DNA of 64,000 bases from NCBI GenBank assembly GCA_015680685.1, contig MNCI01035767.1:348757-412756 (forward strand), read 5' to 3'. Source of the stretch: Gnetum montanum. Lineage: Eukaryota > Streptophyta > Gnetopsida > Gnetales > Gnetaceae. The notes beneath the pieces were generated by a model. That model ran no database searches. It was not told the DNA's origin and saw only the letters and a list, made by a program, of their open reading frames with translations. Below, piece by piece: positions 10,551 through 22,124 of the stretch. How positions within the stretch are numbered: position 1 is the first letter of the stretch; each line of letters opens with the position of its first letter. Both the position numbers and the translations under genes were made by a program.

Positions 10551-11471
10551 TGATGAATTGTGGTTTTTCAGGTGCTGATATTGGACCCTTGACATCAAAC
10601 CCTTGATAACCAGGTGCTGATATCAGACCCTAGACATTGAACCCTCAATATCGGGTACGTGATATCGCAGCCTAGATAACAATATCGGATACACAATATC
10701 ATGATTCCCGTGTAAGCCTATAAATACACATTTGGGCACACAGAAGGGGGGAATCAGTAAGTAAGTGTAGAAATAGAGTCTCTTTTATCACTTTTTAGTT
10801 AATTCCAATTCTTTCCCTAGTGCATGCCTGCAATGTGATGATTGTAATTGTATGGAACCTTTATTTGAGTGTGACATACTTGGACATGCACATGATCAGC
10901 AATAAAGATTGAGATTACTCCATCAATGTAGCATCCACTTAGCTCTTAATTCCATTAATTTTTATTGTTATTTATTGTTTTGTTAATTAATATTTCTTTA
11001 CTGTCATTCACTATTCCCGTTGTTAATTGTAGAATAAGCACAACTTAATTACAAACATTTAAGTGTAACTACTTGGTAACCTAGTATCATATCTAGGAGC
11101 GCTCAAGTAATATACACTTGGTAATCCTAGAAGTAGTACACAAGGTCCAAGATGCACACGAATGATTAAGGAAGGATGCTCATCACACTTAGGCCAACTT
11201 AGACTTCATTTCCTATTGCTTGTTAATTTAATTTAGATTATTTTCCATTGTCTCTAGGAGTAGCCTAATGTTAAAAGTCATATCATACACTTCACTCTGG
11301 AATAAACCATACATGACAAAGCAAATACTAGTCTAGGTGGGAAGATAATGAACTGCGATCAACGTGTAACTATCTAGATACCACAACTAGCTCGTCTACG
11401 AAGTTTGACCAAATCATGCATGAATGCTCATATTCGTATGGTTGAGTGTAGGGGTACCTAGCCACTCATCA
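10551..11471 (+). repeat. 3' LTR of element C (L3), 921 bp
   Basis: It starts TGATGAATTGTGG after a G-rich tract and ends CTAGCCACTCATCA. It carries degraded GATATC repeats, a TATAAATACACA box near 10720 and AATAAAG near 10901. The bases following it are AAGAT; no partner duplication can be located because the other end is truncated. Confidence 0.85.
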
Positions 11472-11552
11472 AAGATCTTAAGGGTTATCATATTTCAAAG
11501 AAATCATGAGGAGAAAATTTAGGTGTTTTAAGATTTATAGAATGAAGTCTCT

Positions 11553-12200
11553 TCAAAATATGGGATGAAATTTTAGTTTATAAAAATAAGTGATATTGTC
11601 ATCTAACATAGGATAGACTTTGTTTAATGGTAAATCTTCTATATTAATGTTTACTTTCCATTGTATGTTAGTAGAACGTTCTTGCATGATTTGATCTTCA
11701 AAAGGTATTAGAATAGGAATACTAGTACCACTAAATAATCTAAAAACTAAGTTGGATCCTATAGTAGCATATATACTATCATAATGCATATTGATTAGAA
11801 TACATACCATCATCAAGAAAGCATTTAAAATATTAAGATCTCTGAGACTTAGCATAATATTGGGTAACGTAATAATCATTGCATCAAACTCTACATGTTC
11901 TTTAGCCTAAGTAATGATATATTCATGAAGCTTCTTCATTCTCCTATCTAAGACATTCACCCAATAAGGATTTCTAAGTCAATAATTGAAGTAAGGATGT
12001 ATGTGAATGCCAAATTCTGCTATGTGGATATAATTATAACCTTTGCTAATCCATTCATCCATATCCCCCTAAGAAAAGAAATTAAGATACATTGGCCTAA
12101 TACCTAAACCATTAATTTCTAAGTCACATTCAAAAAATTTAGAAGATTGAGGAGATTTTAACAAGGAAGAGAGAGTAGACTGATAAAGATCATTAACTAT
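11553..12200 (-). pseudogene. Movement-protein-like fragment of the pararetrovirus relic
   Basis: Reading from 12200 downward, the fragment shows GYNYIHIAEFGIHIHP, then NPYWVNVLDRRM, then ITLPNIMLSLRDLNILNAF. The spacing of aromatic, Ile/His-rich and Asn-Phe/Met elements resembles caulimovirid movement proteins. At least three stops interrupt the first half. The last 109 codons (11879-11553) are open. The assignment is by pattern only. Confidence 0.45.
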
Positions 12201-12209
12201 AGGCTAAGG

Positions 12210-13110
12210 GAGGATAAGCCTATTATTTTTAGGGACTAAACTAATTATGATAAATGAAGAATGTAATAGTGAACCTAATTTGTGAATTAATTAGATGTCA
12301 TTTTCTTAATCAAAATGACCTCAAGCACTTCCACTTTCATGTCTTACACCATCTTTTACTTTCATCACATCTTACTACACAAACAGGCATCAACCATGTT
12401 TATGCATACACTACTCTACTAGAACATGCTATGAGTAATCAAAATCGTATATCTATTTTCTTTTTATCAGAAATAACAAATCCAAAAATTAAAATATGGC
12501 TCTAATAGCACTCTCATATTGCACAACATATTTAAGCAACTTCTCATAACTTTCTTCTGTTAACTAAACAAGTAATACTAGCAAGACATACAAAGATAGT
12601 TAGGGATGCTTCGAAGGAATGTGTGAAAACTTATGTGTATGGATCAACAATGTTTTAGTTCTCTCTTTTGATGCGTCTAGCCTATGGCCTTATCCTTCTT
12701 TTATAATGCCAAAAGGTAAAAGTTAAATATTATAAGAGATAAGAAGAAATATGTGTGATCTTATCTTATCTCTTATGTACATATACACTTCACTAAAAAG
12801 GAATAAATAAGTAGTATACAAGATGAAAAGAAAAGAGTGGTAGACATGACTTCATGCATTTCCAAGGGAATCATAACTTCTATTAGACCCAAATTCATCA
12901 TTTATAGGAGGAGTCTTGGGATATATCTAGACATTGCACTCTTCTCTTAGCCTTTGTTCCATCAAAATAGTAGATTTGATCCTTAGTGGAGGAGTAAGCA
13001 CCATGATATGTGGGTCTAGTGTGTACATTTGGTTTGAAGTTGGAGCCACATTATTGATGGAGGAAGAATATCTAACATCACACGTATTAGTAGTGTAGAT
13101 CTCACTAAAG
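12210..13110. other. Stretch inside the viral relic without recognisable coding
   Basis: Only short open frames occur and none has a convincing family pattern. The near-repeated CTTATC/GATAAG strings around 12730-12770 could fold back but give no clear function. Confidence 0.4.
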
Positions 13111-13122
13111 AAGGAGAATCCA

Positions 13123-13600
13123 TTAGGTGAGGTGATTTTTCTTCTTTTGACAACTATTGATGATAGCTAGTAGGATGGAAAATTCCATAGATAGTAGAAT
13201 ATCTTTTCTTGGAGATTGGCAATTCATAAAATAGGAAATCAACCCTTGATTTTTAAGCTCTTTACAAGAAAGGATTAGTAGAATAATAAAGCATAAGTAG
13301 ATGACCAAACTTGTTCCACCAACTACAAATTGCATCATTAGATTAAATTCAAGGATCAAATGAAATTTGAAATACATGGTAAGGAGTTTTAAAAATACAC
13401 CTAGGCTAGAGATCCTAGTGGTTAACTTGGATAGAAGGGTAGTAAGAGTGTATTCCATAAATATAACAATTATGAATTTCAAGGTAATTTTTTGTTACAT
13501 AATAGCAGTTAAGGTTTGGATCATGAAGAGCAAGTTTCATCCTAGCTTCATATACATAGGAGGAATTGGATACTTGGATAAGATGATTTATAAACCAATC
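13123..13600 (-). pseudogene. Structural-like fragment of the pararetrovirus relic
   Basis: In one minus frame the segment reads IFKTPYHVFQISFDP, then WWNKFGHLLMLYYSTNPF, then RVDFLFYELPISKKRYST, with several stops. It looks like a conserved aromatic block of caulimovirid structural polyproteins. An overlapping open frame of 119 codons (13482-13123) is hydrophobic and probably a shadow. Tentative. Confidence 0.35.
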
Positions 13601-13789
13601 AAAACTTTTCTTGTATTGATGATTTAGGTCTAAAAATTCTTCAAGTGGAAGACTTTGTTCTTCTAAGTTAGCATGCTTGATAAGTTTAGAGGATCTTTAT
13701 TACCATCCTTACTTTATTAAAAAATCTGAAAAACAAAGACTCAAGAAAAATTGTTAAGTTCTCTATTTAAATAATTTGCAAGATTATTA

Positions 13790-14890
13790 AATTTATCTTT
13801 TATAAGCTTTGCATTAAAATAAGAATTAGATATCCAAAGAGACCATCTAAGAATTCTAAAGCAAGCTATTTTATTTATATTCTTACTTTGTAAGAAACTC
13901 TTAAAATGTTTTAAATAAGAATAAATAAGAATTTTTTTGGCTTGTAAGAATATGCTAAAACTTTCAATTCCTTGAAAATGGCAAGTATCTCTTTATGAGT
14001 ACTATGATACTTGCATTGAGTATCGTTGAAAGACCTAGAAGCATACCTACAAATTTCTTCTTTTTCATTTTTCTTTTCTTTTAAAACTACACCCTAATAA
14101 TTTTCAAATGCATTTGTTTTAAAAATCGAAACTCCATTTCCTAGAAGTTTAATCTTAGGTAAGTGTTTAATCTTTTCTTTGATAGTTCTTATTTCTTGAG
14201 TATGAGCTTCAATCCAAGCTAGTAGATTTTTAGTAAATTGCTTGTTGAGTAATTCTCTATCTTTAGCAACATTAGCATAAAATCCTGATATGTAATTCAA
14301 GCAACCTAAAACCTTTGTAATTGGGTTTTGTCCTTAATAATATTAGGGAATTGGATTAATTTTTCTAGAATATGATTTTCCATTTGAACTTGTCCTCTTT
14401 TTATATGAAGTTCTAAAAATTGGATTTATGGAACTCTAATTGACATCTTTGTTGAACAAAGAACTAGCCCATTAGATTTAATAATTCAATAACATTGTTC
14501 TAGATGCTTAATATTTTTGCGAACATTTTTGTTAAAAATTAAAATATCATATAGATAGACCATTAAATTTTGAAAAGAAAAGAAAATCCTATCCATGCAT
14601 CCTTAAAATATGGATGGGGCGATTTTAAAACCAAATGATAAGACACACACCATTCAAATAAACCTCATGAAAGTGTGAATGTTATTTTCCAACAATTTGC
14701 TAAATTCTAGATTTAAGTTAAAATTTAGAATATACATGTGATCACTAAATTCTAGTAAATAGATAATCTTTTGATGGTTTGATTCTATACAATTTTTTGT
14801 GGGTTTGTAGTTTACTACTAATCTCTTTTTACCTCTATTATTTACATAGAACATTATACATGAAAACTTACTTTGGGTTGGGGTTATCAA
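13790..14890 (-). pseudogene. Reverse transcriptase and RNase H of the pararetrovirus relic
   Basis: Fingers and palm residues are visible at 14890-14654 (RLVVNYKP). The catalytic motif near 14575-14535 reads YLYDILIF, so one of the two active-site Asp residues is Tyr. RNase H starts around 14300 (NYISGFYANVAKDRELL) and its core continues to about 13790, with HSTHKEILAI and KHFKSFLQ in shifted frames. It would have copied pregenomic RNA into DNA. It is inactive through stops, frameshifts and the lost catalytic residue. Confidence 0.65.
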
Positions 14891-15359
14891 TTTTTCTTTT
14901 AATAGTTGGCTTATTTATTTAGGATATTCCTTTCTAAGCAAAGGTTTCATACCTATGTGATGTGCTATGACTTTGAGTTCTATTCCTTGTTCTAAGGGAA
15001 TCTCACACAAATGTTGTTTAGTATCTTTAAAATCCCTAGGATTTTTAGAGCTAATAGTAAGTAATTTTTGGTGAATTAATTCAAAATATAATTGAATTTT
15101 TTTGTAAAGAATTGACTACCCAAGTTATATTAATTATCGTATTATCTATTTCTTCTCTAAAATGACTAGTATAGGTATTAAGTTTAGGAAAATCTTGGTC
15201 TTTAGATTTAACTTTATTTGGATGAATAGTATATAGACCTAATTTATCTAATTTGTTAGATCCTATAAGAAAATCATAATTATTTAATTTGTAATGTAAA
15301 AAATGTAGGGTAATAATTTCAACTCTTATTAGTAAAGGTAAATCTACAAAATGTTTAGT

Positions 15360-15480
15360 AATTACCTTTTGCTTTTTGAACTACAAGTGAGTCGTATGAC
15401 ATGGTTTTCACAAATCTTTTGGGATAACTTTCCATCTACATAGACATGATTCAACACTAGAATCTAAAAGAACATCAACT
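15360..15480 (-). pseudogene. Retropepsin-like segment of the pararetrovirus relic
   Basis: The minus strand reads DSSVESCLCRWKVIPK, which resembles an aspartic protease active site followed by the Ser-Cys-Leu stretch of caulimovirid proteases. The Gly expected after Asp-Ser is Ser here, and stops occur nearby. Confidence 0.4.
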
Positions 15481-15921
15481 TTATATGATTTAATTTTGGG
15501 GAATTTTATTTGTAATTCAAAAATGAAAAGGATTGTCATATTCATGATGAAGAAAGGCTCATCAACTTCATGTTGTTTTTGTAGAATTTCATTTTTATAT
15601 TGTTGGCCTTGAAAAGCTACTTCCTCACATTCTAGACCATGTAATTTGGATTAAACTTGTTCAATAAATTGCTTCATCTTGTTGTAATACAAGTTGAGAT
15701 AAAGTATGCTTTACTATTTATGATTCTTCTTTCAATTATTTGGAAGAATTCCCAAGATAAAGATCTTTTTGAGAAAAACTTCCTAAGTGAAATTTCTCTT
15801 TTTCTTGTGCCAGTTATTCCTTATCATCATTTTGATATTCAATTTTTGTTGATTTTTTATAAATATATATAGTTAATTTTAGAGCACAATATTAATCAAT
15901 AAGTTCTTCTTTTTTATCAAT

Positions 15922-16173
15922 CTATCTTTCTAGACCAATCCTTTTGTTAATATTCGATATTGGTGTTTTATCCCTTTGAGCTTTGAGTTGTGATAATTCT
16001 CTAAAGAATTCTTTGAAATCTATTGATGCTAATGATGTATTACAGTATGAGACATCATAATCTGAGTTGTTATCATAGTCATCCATATTGTTATTGTTAC
16101 ATTTTCTACCATGATGTGGAGCAAAAAAGAAATAATGTATGGAAAATCTCATGGTAGGATATGGCTCACCCAT
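15922..16173 (-). pseudogene. Upstream fragment of the pararetrovirus polyprotein, role unknown
   Basis: This is an open stretch of 83 codons with an Asn/Asp-rich middle (around NNNNMDDYDNNSDYD) and a charged tail. It lies directly upstream of, and in the same direction as, the protease-RT region. I do not recognise a domain. Confidence 0.35.
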
Positions 16174-16199
16174 CTCACTAAAGTATTAAAGGCCATTTT

Positions 16200-19100
16200 G
16201 TAATGATTATATTGGTGTGAACATGAAGTTTCAATTTCAAAGAGATTTGGAGTTCAAATCTCAATAGGGAATAAATATTGTATCCCAAGTATAAGAAATG
16301 GGCCAAAATAATTTTGCAATATATGTGGTAGATCTAACAATATTTATTTTATTTGGCTGATGTGCAAGATTTGAGGCCCACTCAATTTTAACAATAGTTA
16401 CTTGGTCAAAACAATGATGATGTAATCCATCAAAGCCATATTATTCCAACTCGCAAAATGGGATAAAACCCATTTGGCCTAGTTTGTGTTCAAATGTTGA
16501 AAAGTCAGCAGTTAAAATTGGCCAACATAAAGATTGACGTCAAATAAAACTTATTCATTCCATTTGTGAAATAGGAGAAATTGACTTTATCCCTATTCAT
16601 TCCATTTGTGAAATAGGAGAAATTAACTTTATCCTTATTCATTCCATTTGTGAAATAGGAGAAATTGACTTTATCCTTATTCATTCCATTTGTGAAATAG
16701 GAGAAATTGACTTTATCCTAATTTTGCTAGATGTACAAGTAGGAAATCAACGACTTTATGGCTTGAAAATTGAAATGGAGAAAGCAGCCATTACCTAACT
16801 TTCCAAATGAGGTGAATCTAATTTCCCAATTTCATCAAAAGAAACAAATACAAGATTAGATCGGCATTATAATGACATTATTTGTCAAGGCCAAGTTAAC
16901 CTCATTCATATTTTGTAAGGTTGCATTTTTCCATTTTACATTTTAAAATAACTATGTCCCATATGATGTTTGATAAGTGCATGAAAATTGAAATGGAGAA
17001 AAAGAGTTTTGACCAATTTTGTGAAATGGGTGAAAGTTAATTTTTCTCAGTTTGCGTTACCAAGAAAAGTCAAAAATGGTTGAAACGTGTTTGTCCCAAC
17101 TAACAAAATTCACCAGAGTTTATTTTTCCCAATTCAAATAAATGAAAAAATGTCGCCAATATTAATTAGTACAAGTTAAATTTGGCTATAAGATACCAGC
17201 ACATGACTTCTTTGTCGTAAAAATTGGAAAGGGAAAAATCGCCAGTAAACTAGTTCGTGAAATGAAGTAGAATCAATTTCTTCCATTTTGGTGATTACAA
17301 AAAAGGGAAATTCAAATTAAGGTTAGCCAAAGTTGGGTAATAGACATTTCTTCCACCTCATAGTTGGTATAAATAGCTTTTTTTTTCTTATTCAAGGTCA
17401 AAATGAAATTTACACACAAATGAAGACAGTCAATTTCTTCCAATTATGAAATGGGCCATCTCTTCTTTATCTAGGTCATAAAGGGCACACTTGGTTTGAC
17501 CACAACATAATAATCCAAATGAGTAAAAAGCCAGTTTCTCCATCTTCCAAATGGAATAAAATCCATTTAGCCTATTTCACTATTTGGGTAATTCATGGTG
17601 TTCCTATTTCAAAAAGGCAACAATTTAGAGTCAGTCATGTGGTATCTTCATCAATTTAGCTATATTAATTACTAGTGCTTCTATTATGTGAAGTTCAAAA
17701 TGGATAGAATGACTAGAAAGCTACTATTTAAAATTGAAAGAAGGCTCTTTTATCCCATTTCCTAGACTATTAAAATGGAATGATTACCATTTTTGTTAAC
17801 TCACTATTGAGATAAATAACATTCTTTCCATTTCAAAGATCAAATAGAAATTCTCAAACAAACTTCTATTTAAAAAAGCCAAAATTTAAGTTTCAAGCCC
17901 AAGAAAAGAAGAAGAATTGAACTAAAGTGGGAAAAATGACCATTATTCTACTTCCTAAATGGGATGAAAACAACTTTTCCAACTTCATCAAACAATAAGA
18001 AAATGAACACTTGATCATAATTTGGCAAAAATTTTAAAAATAAAATGGCTCATGCATCCCTAAGACAAAGAAAAGTGGGGTTCATAATATGCTAAGGGAC
18101 ATAATGACCAAATCTAAAGGCTGCTCAAAGAAGATTGCATTTCCAATACTCCTTGATAATATATAAGTTCTTACACTAACCACCATTGTTCATACTACTG
18201 CAAAGGAGTTTACACAAAATCCTTTGAAATACTCAAGATAATTTAGGTAATTGATAGGCCAAACACTCAAAATGCCAAAGAAATACATCATAACCAAAGA
18301 GAAAATCAATTTGTTGTTTCAGAATGTGCTTGTTCAAGTGCTTACATAATATTTGTAGGGTTTTGGCTTATCGATTTTTGAACTATGAAGATGGGATGAA
18401 TTAGTGGAATATTTGTAGCTTCAGGACCCAGATGAGGAGAACCCATAACAAATTTTCTACTGATCATGATTATTTCTAGTAGTTCCACCTAAAGGCATTT
18501 AGCAAAAAGCATGAGTGGAGGTATTTTTACCAATATATATGTATGCATAAAATTGGATTTAAACCTAGGGCCAATTTAATTTAAGACATTATCAATTGGG
18601 ATTTTCTAGAATGGAATATAGAAAAAACTATTTGAAGTTTAAGTAGAGGTCAAAACATATGATACATATTAGTCCTAGCAAAAGCTATCAATTATTTGAC
18701 ATTTCTCTACCCAATCATTGTGAGCAAGATACTTGGAATGAGAATACCACGACAATTGTAGGAAATATTATATTGGCAAATGGGCAAGAACTACATCTAG
18801 CCAGATCAAGCATCTCTACCTTTTTCAACTAACAGACATTTTCCAGCTTCAATGAACTTAGGTTTGATTATCCTATTTTTATTTTTTCTTTAAATATCTA
18901 TTTGGGCTTTAATGTTTCCTTTGTTTTAGCCCAACATTTGAAAGTTTTTGTTATTGTTGAAAATAATAAACCCTTTCACCTAGTTTATTTCATGAACAAT
19001 TAATTATAGGCCAAAATAGCAAAAAACATGGCCAATAATACCCAATTTAACATGAGTTCTTTTTTATTAGATCATGTTTTGGCCACAGTCCCAAGTTTTG

Positions 19101-19390
19101 AAAGGTCCAAACCCATTTTTCCATAGCATACTATAGAAAGACAAACAAAAAAAAGATGGTCTTGTTATGATTTTTATCCTAGTATATATCATAAAGATTA
19201 TTTGGATGCTCAAATCCTTGAATTGCTTATGAACATTATGTATCCAATCTTGTACCAATTCTTAAAAAACAAAGCTATACCAACAGTTGAGAAAGTTGTA
19301 ATAGATGAAATTAGAACCAAGTGTAAAGGAGGGGTCCTTTTCCATGCCCATTATACAAAGATTATTAGAGGAGGATTTGAACAATGATTC
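16200..19390. other. Gene-free AT-rich tract with degenerate AAATGG/CCATTT phrases
   Basis: About 3 kb in which phrases such as GTGAAATGGG, TTCTTCCATTTT and AAATGGAGAAA recur at irregular spacing on both strands. There is one clear tandem array (16551-16718). A 61-codon open frame at 19202-19387 has no recognised family. It could be an old LTR or satellite-derived block. Confidence 0.4.
16551..16718 (+). repeat. Four-copy 42-bp tandem repeat
   Basis: The unit starts TTATTCATTCCATTTGTGAA and ends GACTTTATCC. It is repeated four times head to tail with one or two changes per copy. No coding role is apparent. Confidence 0.9.
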
Positions 19391-19465
19391 TAAGTGATTA
19401 ATGATCAAATTCATTAACATTTAAGAATGGGATGTCACATTTGGTATAAAAGAAAACCATGGTCC
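19391..19465 (+). repeat. LTR end with initiator-Met-type primer site (old element)
   Basis: The run at 19391-19440, GATCAAATTCATTAACATT and on to GATGTCACA, matches 44205-44259 at the 3' end of the old gypsy element. It is followed by TTGGTATAAAAGAAAACC and CATGGTCC, a worn version of a plant initiator-tRNA-Met primer site. It may be the 5' LTR end of that old element, with H nested in its leader; upstream LTR sequence is not recognisable. Confidence 0.4.
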
Positions 19466-20977
19466 AAGAGTTGAAAGTTGATTAATGAAAGGATAAACAT
19501 AACTAATGTTATCTTATTCATAAAAGAAGAAAGAAAGTACATCAATAAAGAAGATGAGACATAGAAAAGTATCAACATGAATGAAACACAATGAATTTAA
19601 ACATCTAACTTAAAAGACTGAAGGAGAGCTTTGTCAACCTTTACCTTGTTGGAATCATTCTTTTTAAGTATATCCTAACATATAGTCAATTTATTGCAAA
19701 GTTATTGAATGTATTTAGTAGTACTTCTAGTAGTAGCCTTCATCTTATCTACCTTTTCAAGTTTTGATTCCATTAGATTGTCTTCAAGCATCCATTGTGC
19801 CACATCCTCCTATCACTCTTTCTCCTTCCTCTACATGCACAAGATCAGGGAAGTACATAAAAAGAGAGAAAAGAAAAGAAAATAAGAAAACTTCACTACT
19901 TATGTGAAGCTAATCATTTTCAATTTGGAGGATACACTTAAGATTCTTGGTGACTTCTAGAGCATCTTTGGAAATTGCATGAAATGTTGAGAAACCATCA
20001 GACTACAGTAATTCATGATCACTTTTGAAGTCATAGAACTTAGACTTCCTTAAGTGATATAACTTTTCATGAAAAAAATGCAAAGTATTCTTAGTAATTT
20101 GATCATCAAGATTACAAAGAAGAATAACTTCTTCATCTATGATAGCCACAATTTATCCTAGGAAGTAGGATGAACCCTTGATGGTAATTAAAGGAATCAT
20201 ATTGATGGAAAGGGATCTAGAAGAAGTGATCACTAATACGGTTTGTGGGTCCTAAAAAAAAGTTAAACCTTTCACCAGAGTCACCTATGGAGAGTGTACT
20301 CAAGGAGATTTTAGTGGTGGCGTAGTAGCTCACTTAGAATCAAACTTATGGGTGGAGTCCATTTCCAAATTTTAGATAAAGTATTATAGGTCCAAGGACA
20401 TCTACAACATAAAATGTAGAAACAACATTAAAAAGGGAAGTATTCAAAACTTGATAGTGGTAAGTAGTTTAAAAATTATCTTTGGTTTATTTGCCTTTTA
20501 ATTTTTCTTACCACTTGAGCCCTATCCAGTTGAACCTTGCTCAATGCACTATTTTTTATTAAAATTAGAATTATATATATAACAATAATGATGATGTTCT
20601 TTTTGTCACTACTTCATCCTTCCTTGGATTTACTTTCCTAGCACCTCCTCTTGATTCAATCTATAGCCCAAACTACATTAGCACATAAATACCATAAAAA
20701 TAAATAATTAATAAATAAGAAAAATATATAAATATAAACCAAAATTTTATACCTCATCTTCTTCTTCTAGATTTTTGGTTTATGTGATAGTTTCTTGATC
20801 TTTCTTGAAACCTTCAATTTGAGTTCTCATAACTTTCTCTTCCATAAGAAATTTAAGATGTAAACTAGGGTTTTAACAATTGAAGCTATGGTTTGAAACA
20901 TCATAACTTAAGAGTAAGATCATAATTAAAGGAACACAACATATGGTATAAGATTTTCTTGGATTCCTCTTTATGGT
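19466..20977. other. Unassigned sequence left of element H
   Basis: Only short broken frames are seen. It may be the leader of the older gypsy element continuing past H at 30291. A helical charged fragment on the minus strand around 20865-20745 (KVMRTQIEGFKKDQE) is not recognised. Confidence 0.3.
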
Positions 20978-21864
20978 TGATGAGTGGTGAGGTACCCCTA
21001 CATCCAACCATACGAATCACAAGCATTCACGCATGATCCGATTGAATTCCATGGATGGGACTAGTTTTGCATCTAGATCATTATGCCTTGATTACAGTTC
21101 TCTATCTTCCCACTTGGACTAGTGGTAACTTTGTCACATATGGCTTAGTCTAGAGTGAGGCATATGATTCTTGATGTTATTCGGCCCTAAGCTACTCCTA
21201 ATGATAATAAAGAAATTAATTTTTTATCTAATTAACAATGAAAAGTAAAGTCTAACTAGCTTGCATGTGATGAGTATCCATTCCTAACCTTCCATACATG
21301 CCTTGGACTTTGTGTAACTACCACTAGAATTACCAAGGGTATTGTTATTGGGCATACCAAATGATTCATTTCTAGGTTATGAAGTAATTATACTTAAGCG
21401 CTCGCAATTAGTCATACTCATTTTGCTTAATGATAGGAATAATAAAGAGTAATGAATGACAACATTAACTAAGGAAAATAGTAAATATTTAAGAAATTAA
21501 AAATGATAATAAAGCTAATTATATGTTGCAATGATGAATGTAATCTTGATCTTAATTGTCGAACATGTAACGTGTCCAAGTATGTCATACTCGGATAAGG
21601 ATTTCCTACAATTACTTAACATCACATTATGAGCATGCACAAGAAAACAAACTAACAAAATTTCTCTAAGTCTACATAAAATCTATATGAACCTATGAAT
21701 CTATATTCCAATCATGCACCCAAGAGTTGTATTTATAACCTTAACATGAAAGGGGTGATATCAAATCCCCAACATCAAAGGTTTTGCCCTGATATTGCAT
21801 ATCGAAAATCATGACTCTAATATCGAATACCCAATATAAAGGCTCTACAAAACATGACTCATCG
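20978..21864 (-). repeat. 3' LTR of element H, 887 bp
   Basis: Inverted relative to A and C. The left end TGATGAGTGGTGAGGTACCCC is the complement of the family LTR end. At the right end the terminal base is changed: CGATGAGTC instead of TGATGA. ATACCC/GATATTG-type repeats and a TATAAATA equivalent (21731-21737 on the complement) are present. Confidence 0.85.
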
Positions 21865-22124
21865 TACCCCCATGACTAAATGAAAACTCATCCTCAAGTT
21901 AAACAAAATGAGGAACAAGTTCTTTACAAAATATTGGGAAGGTATGGGACTATTGAGTGACTCAAATAAACACACAAATTGACTCTTTCATGTTGTAGTG
22001 GTGTTTTACAAAAAATGGACACATCATGACAAAACAACAAAATTGGGGAAGCTCATGTATTTTCCAAAGGTGGTGGCTCTTCCATGGGCTGCTTCTCTTT
22101 GTTGTCAAGCTTCTAGAATTTATA

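Larger units (their letters stand above)
5520..11471 (+). mobile_element. Element C: pol-less LTR retrotransposon with gag and a collapsed 3' ORF
   Basis: It is bounded by LTRs at 5520-6375 and 10551-11471 that match along their length. In order: primer site, gag (6508 to about 8300), about 1.6 kb of non-coding spacer, a deleted 3' ORF (9937 to about 10308), polypurine tract and LTR. No reverse transcriptase, RNase H or integrase is seen between the LTRs, so it could only have moved with enzymes from another copy. The 5' LTR abuts the end of L1 and lacks its first 24 bases or so, so no target duplication can be read. Confidence 0.8.
11553..16173 (-). mobile_element. Endogenous pararetrovirus relic (Caulimoviridae-like), heavily broken
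   Basis: On the minus strand, fragments resembling a caulimovirid polyprotein are strung out. An N-terminal part of unknown role is at 16173-15922, a retropepsin-like segment about 15480-15360, reverse transcriptase about 14890-14400, the RNase H region 14300-13790, a structural-like fragment 13600-13123 and a movement-protein-like fragment 12200-11553. Frameshifts and stops separate them. The order differs from the usual movement-capsid-protease-RT-RNase H order, which suggests integration from a circular or rearranged template. There is no sign of a functional copy. Boundaries are approximate. Confidence 0.6.

Noticed and set aside
11472-11476. AAGAT as target duplication of element C
   Set aside because: The left end of the 5' LTR is truncated and abuts L1, so no matching copy can be shown.
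16551-16718. CRISPR-like array
   Set aside because: Units are contiguous without unique spacers and the context is a plant nuclear genome.
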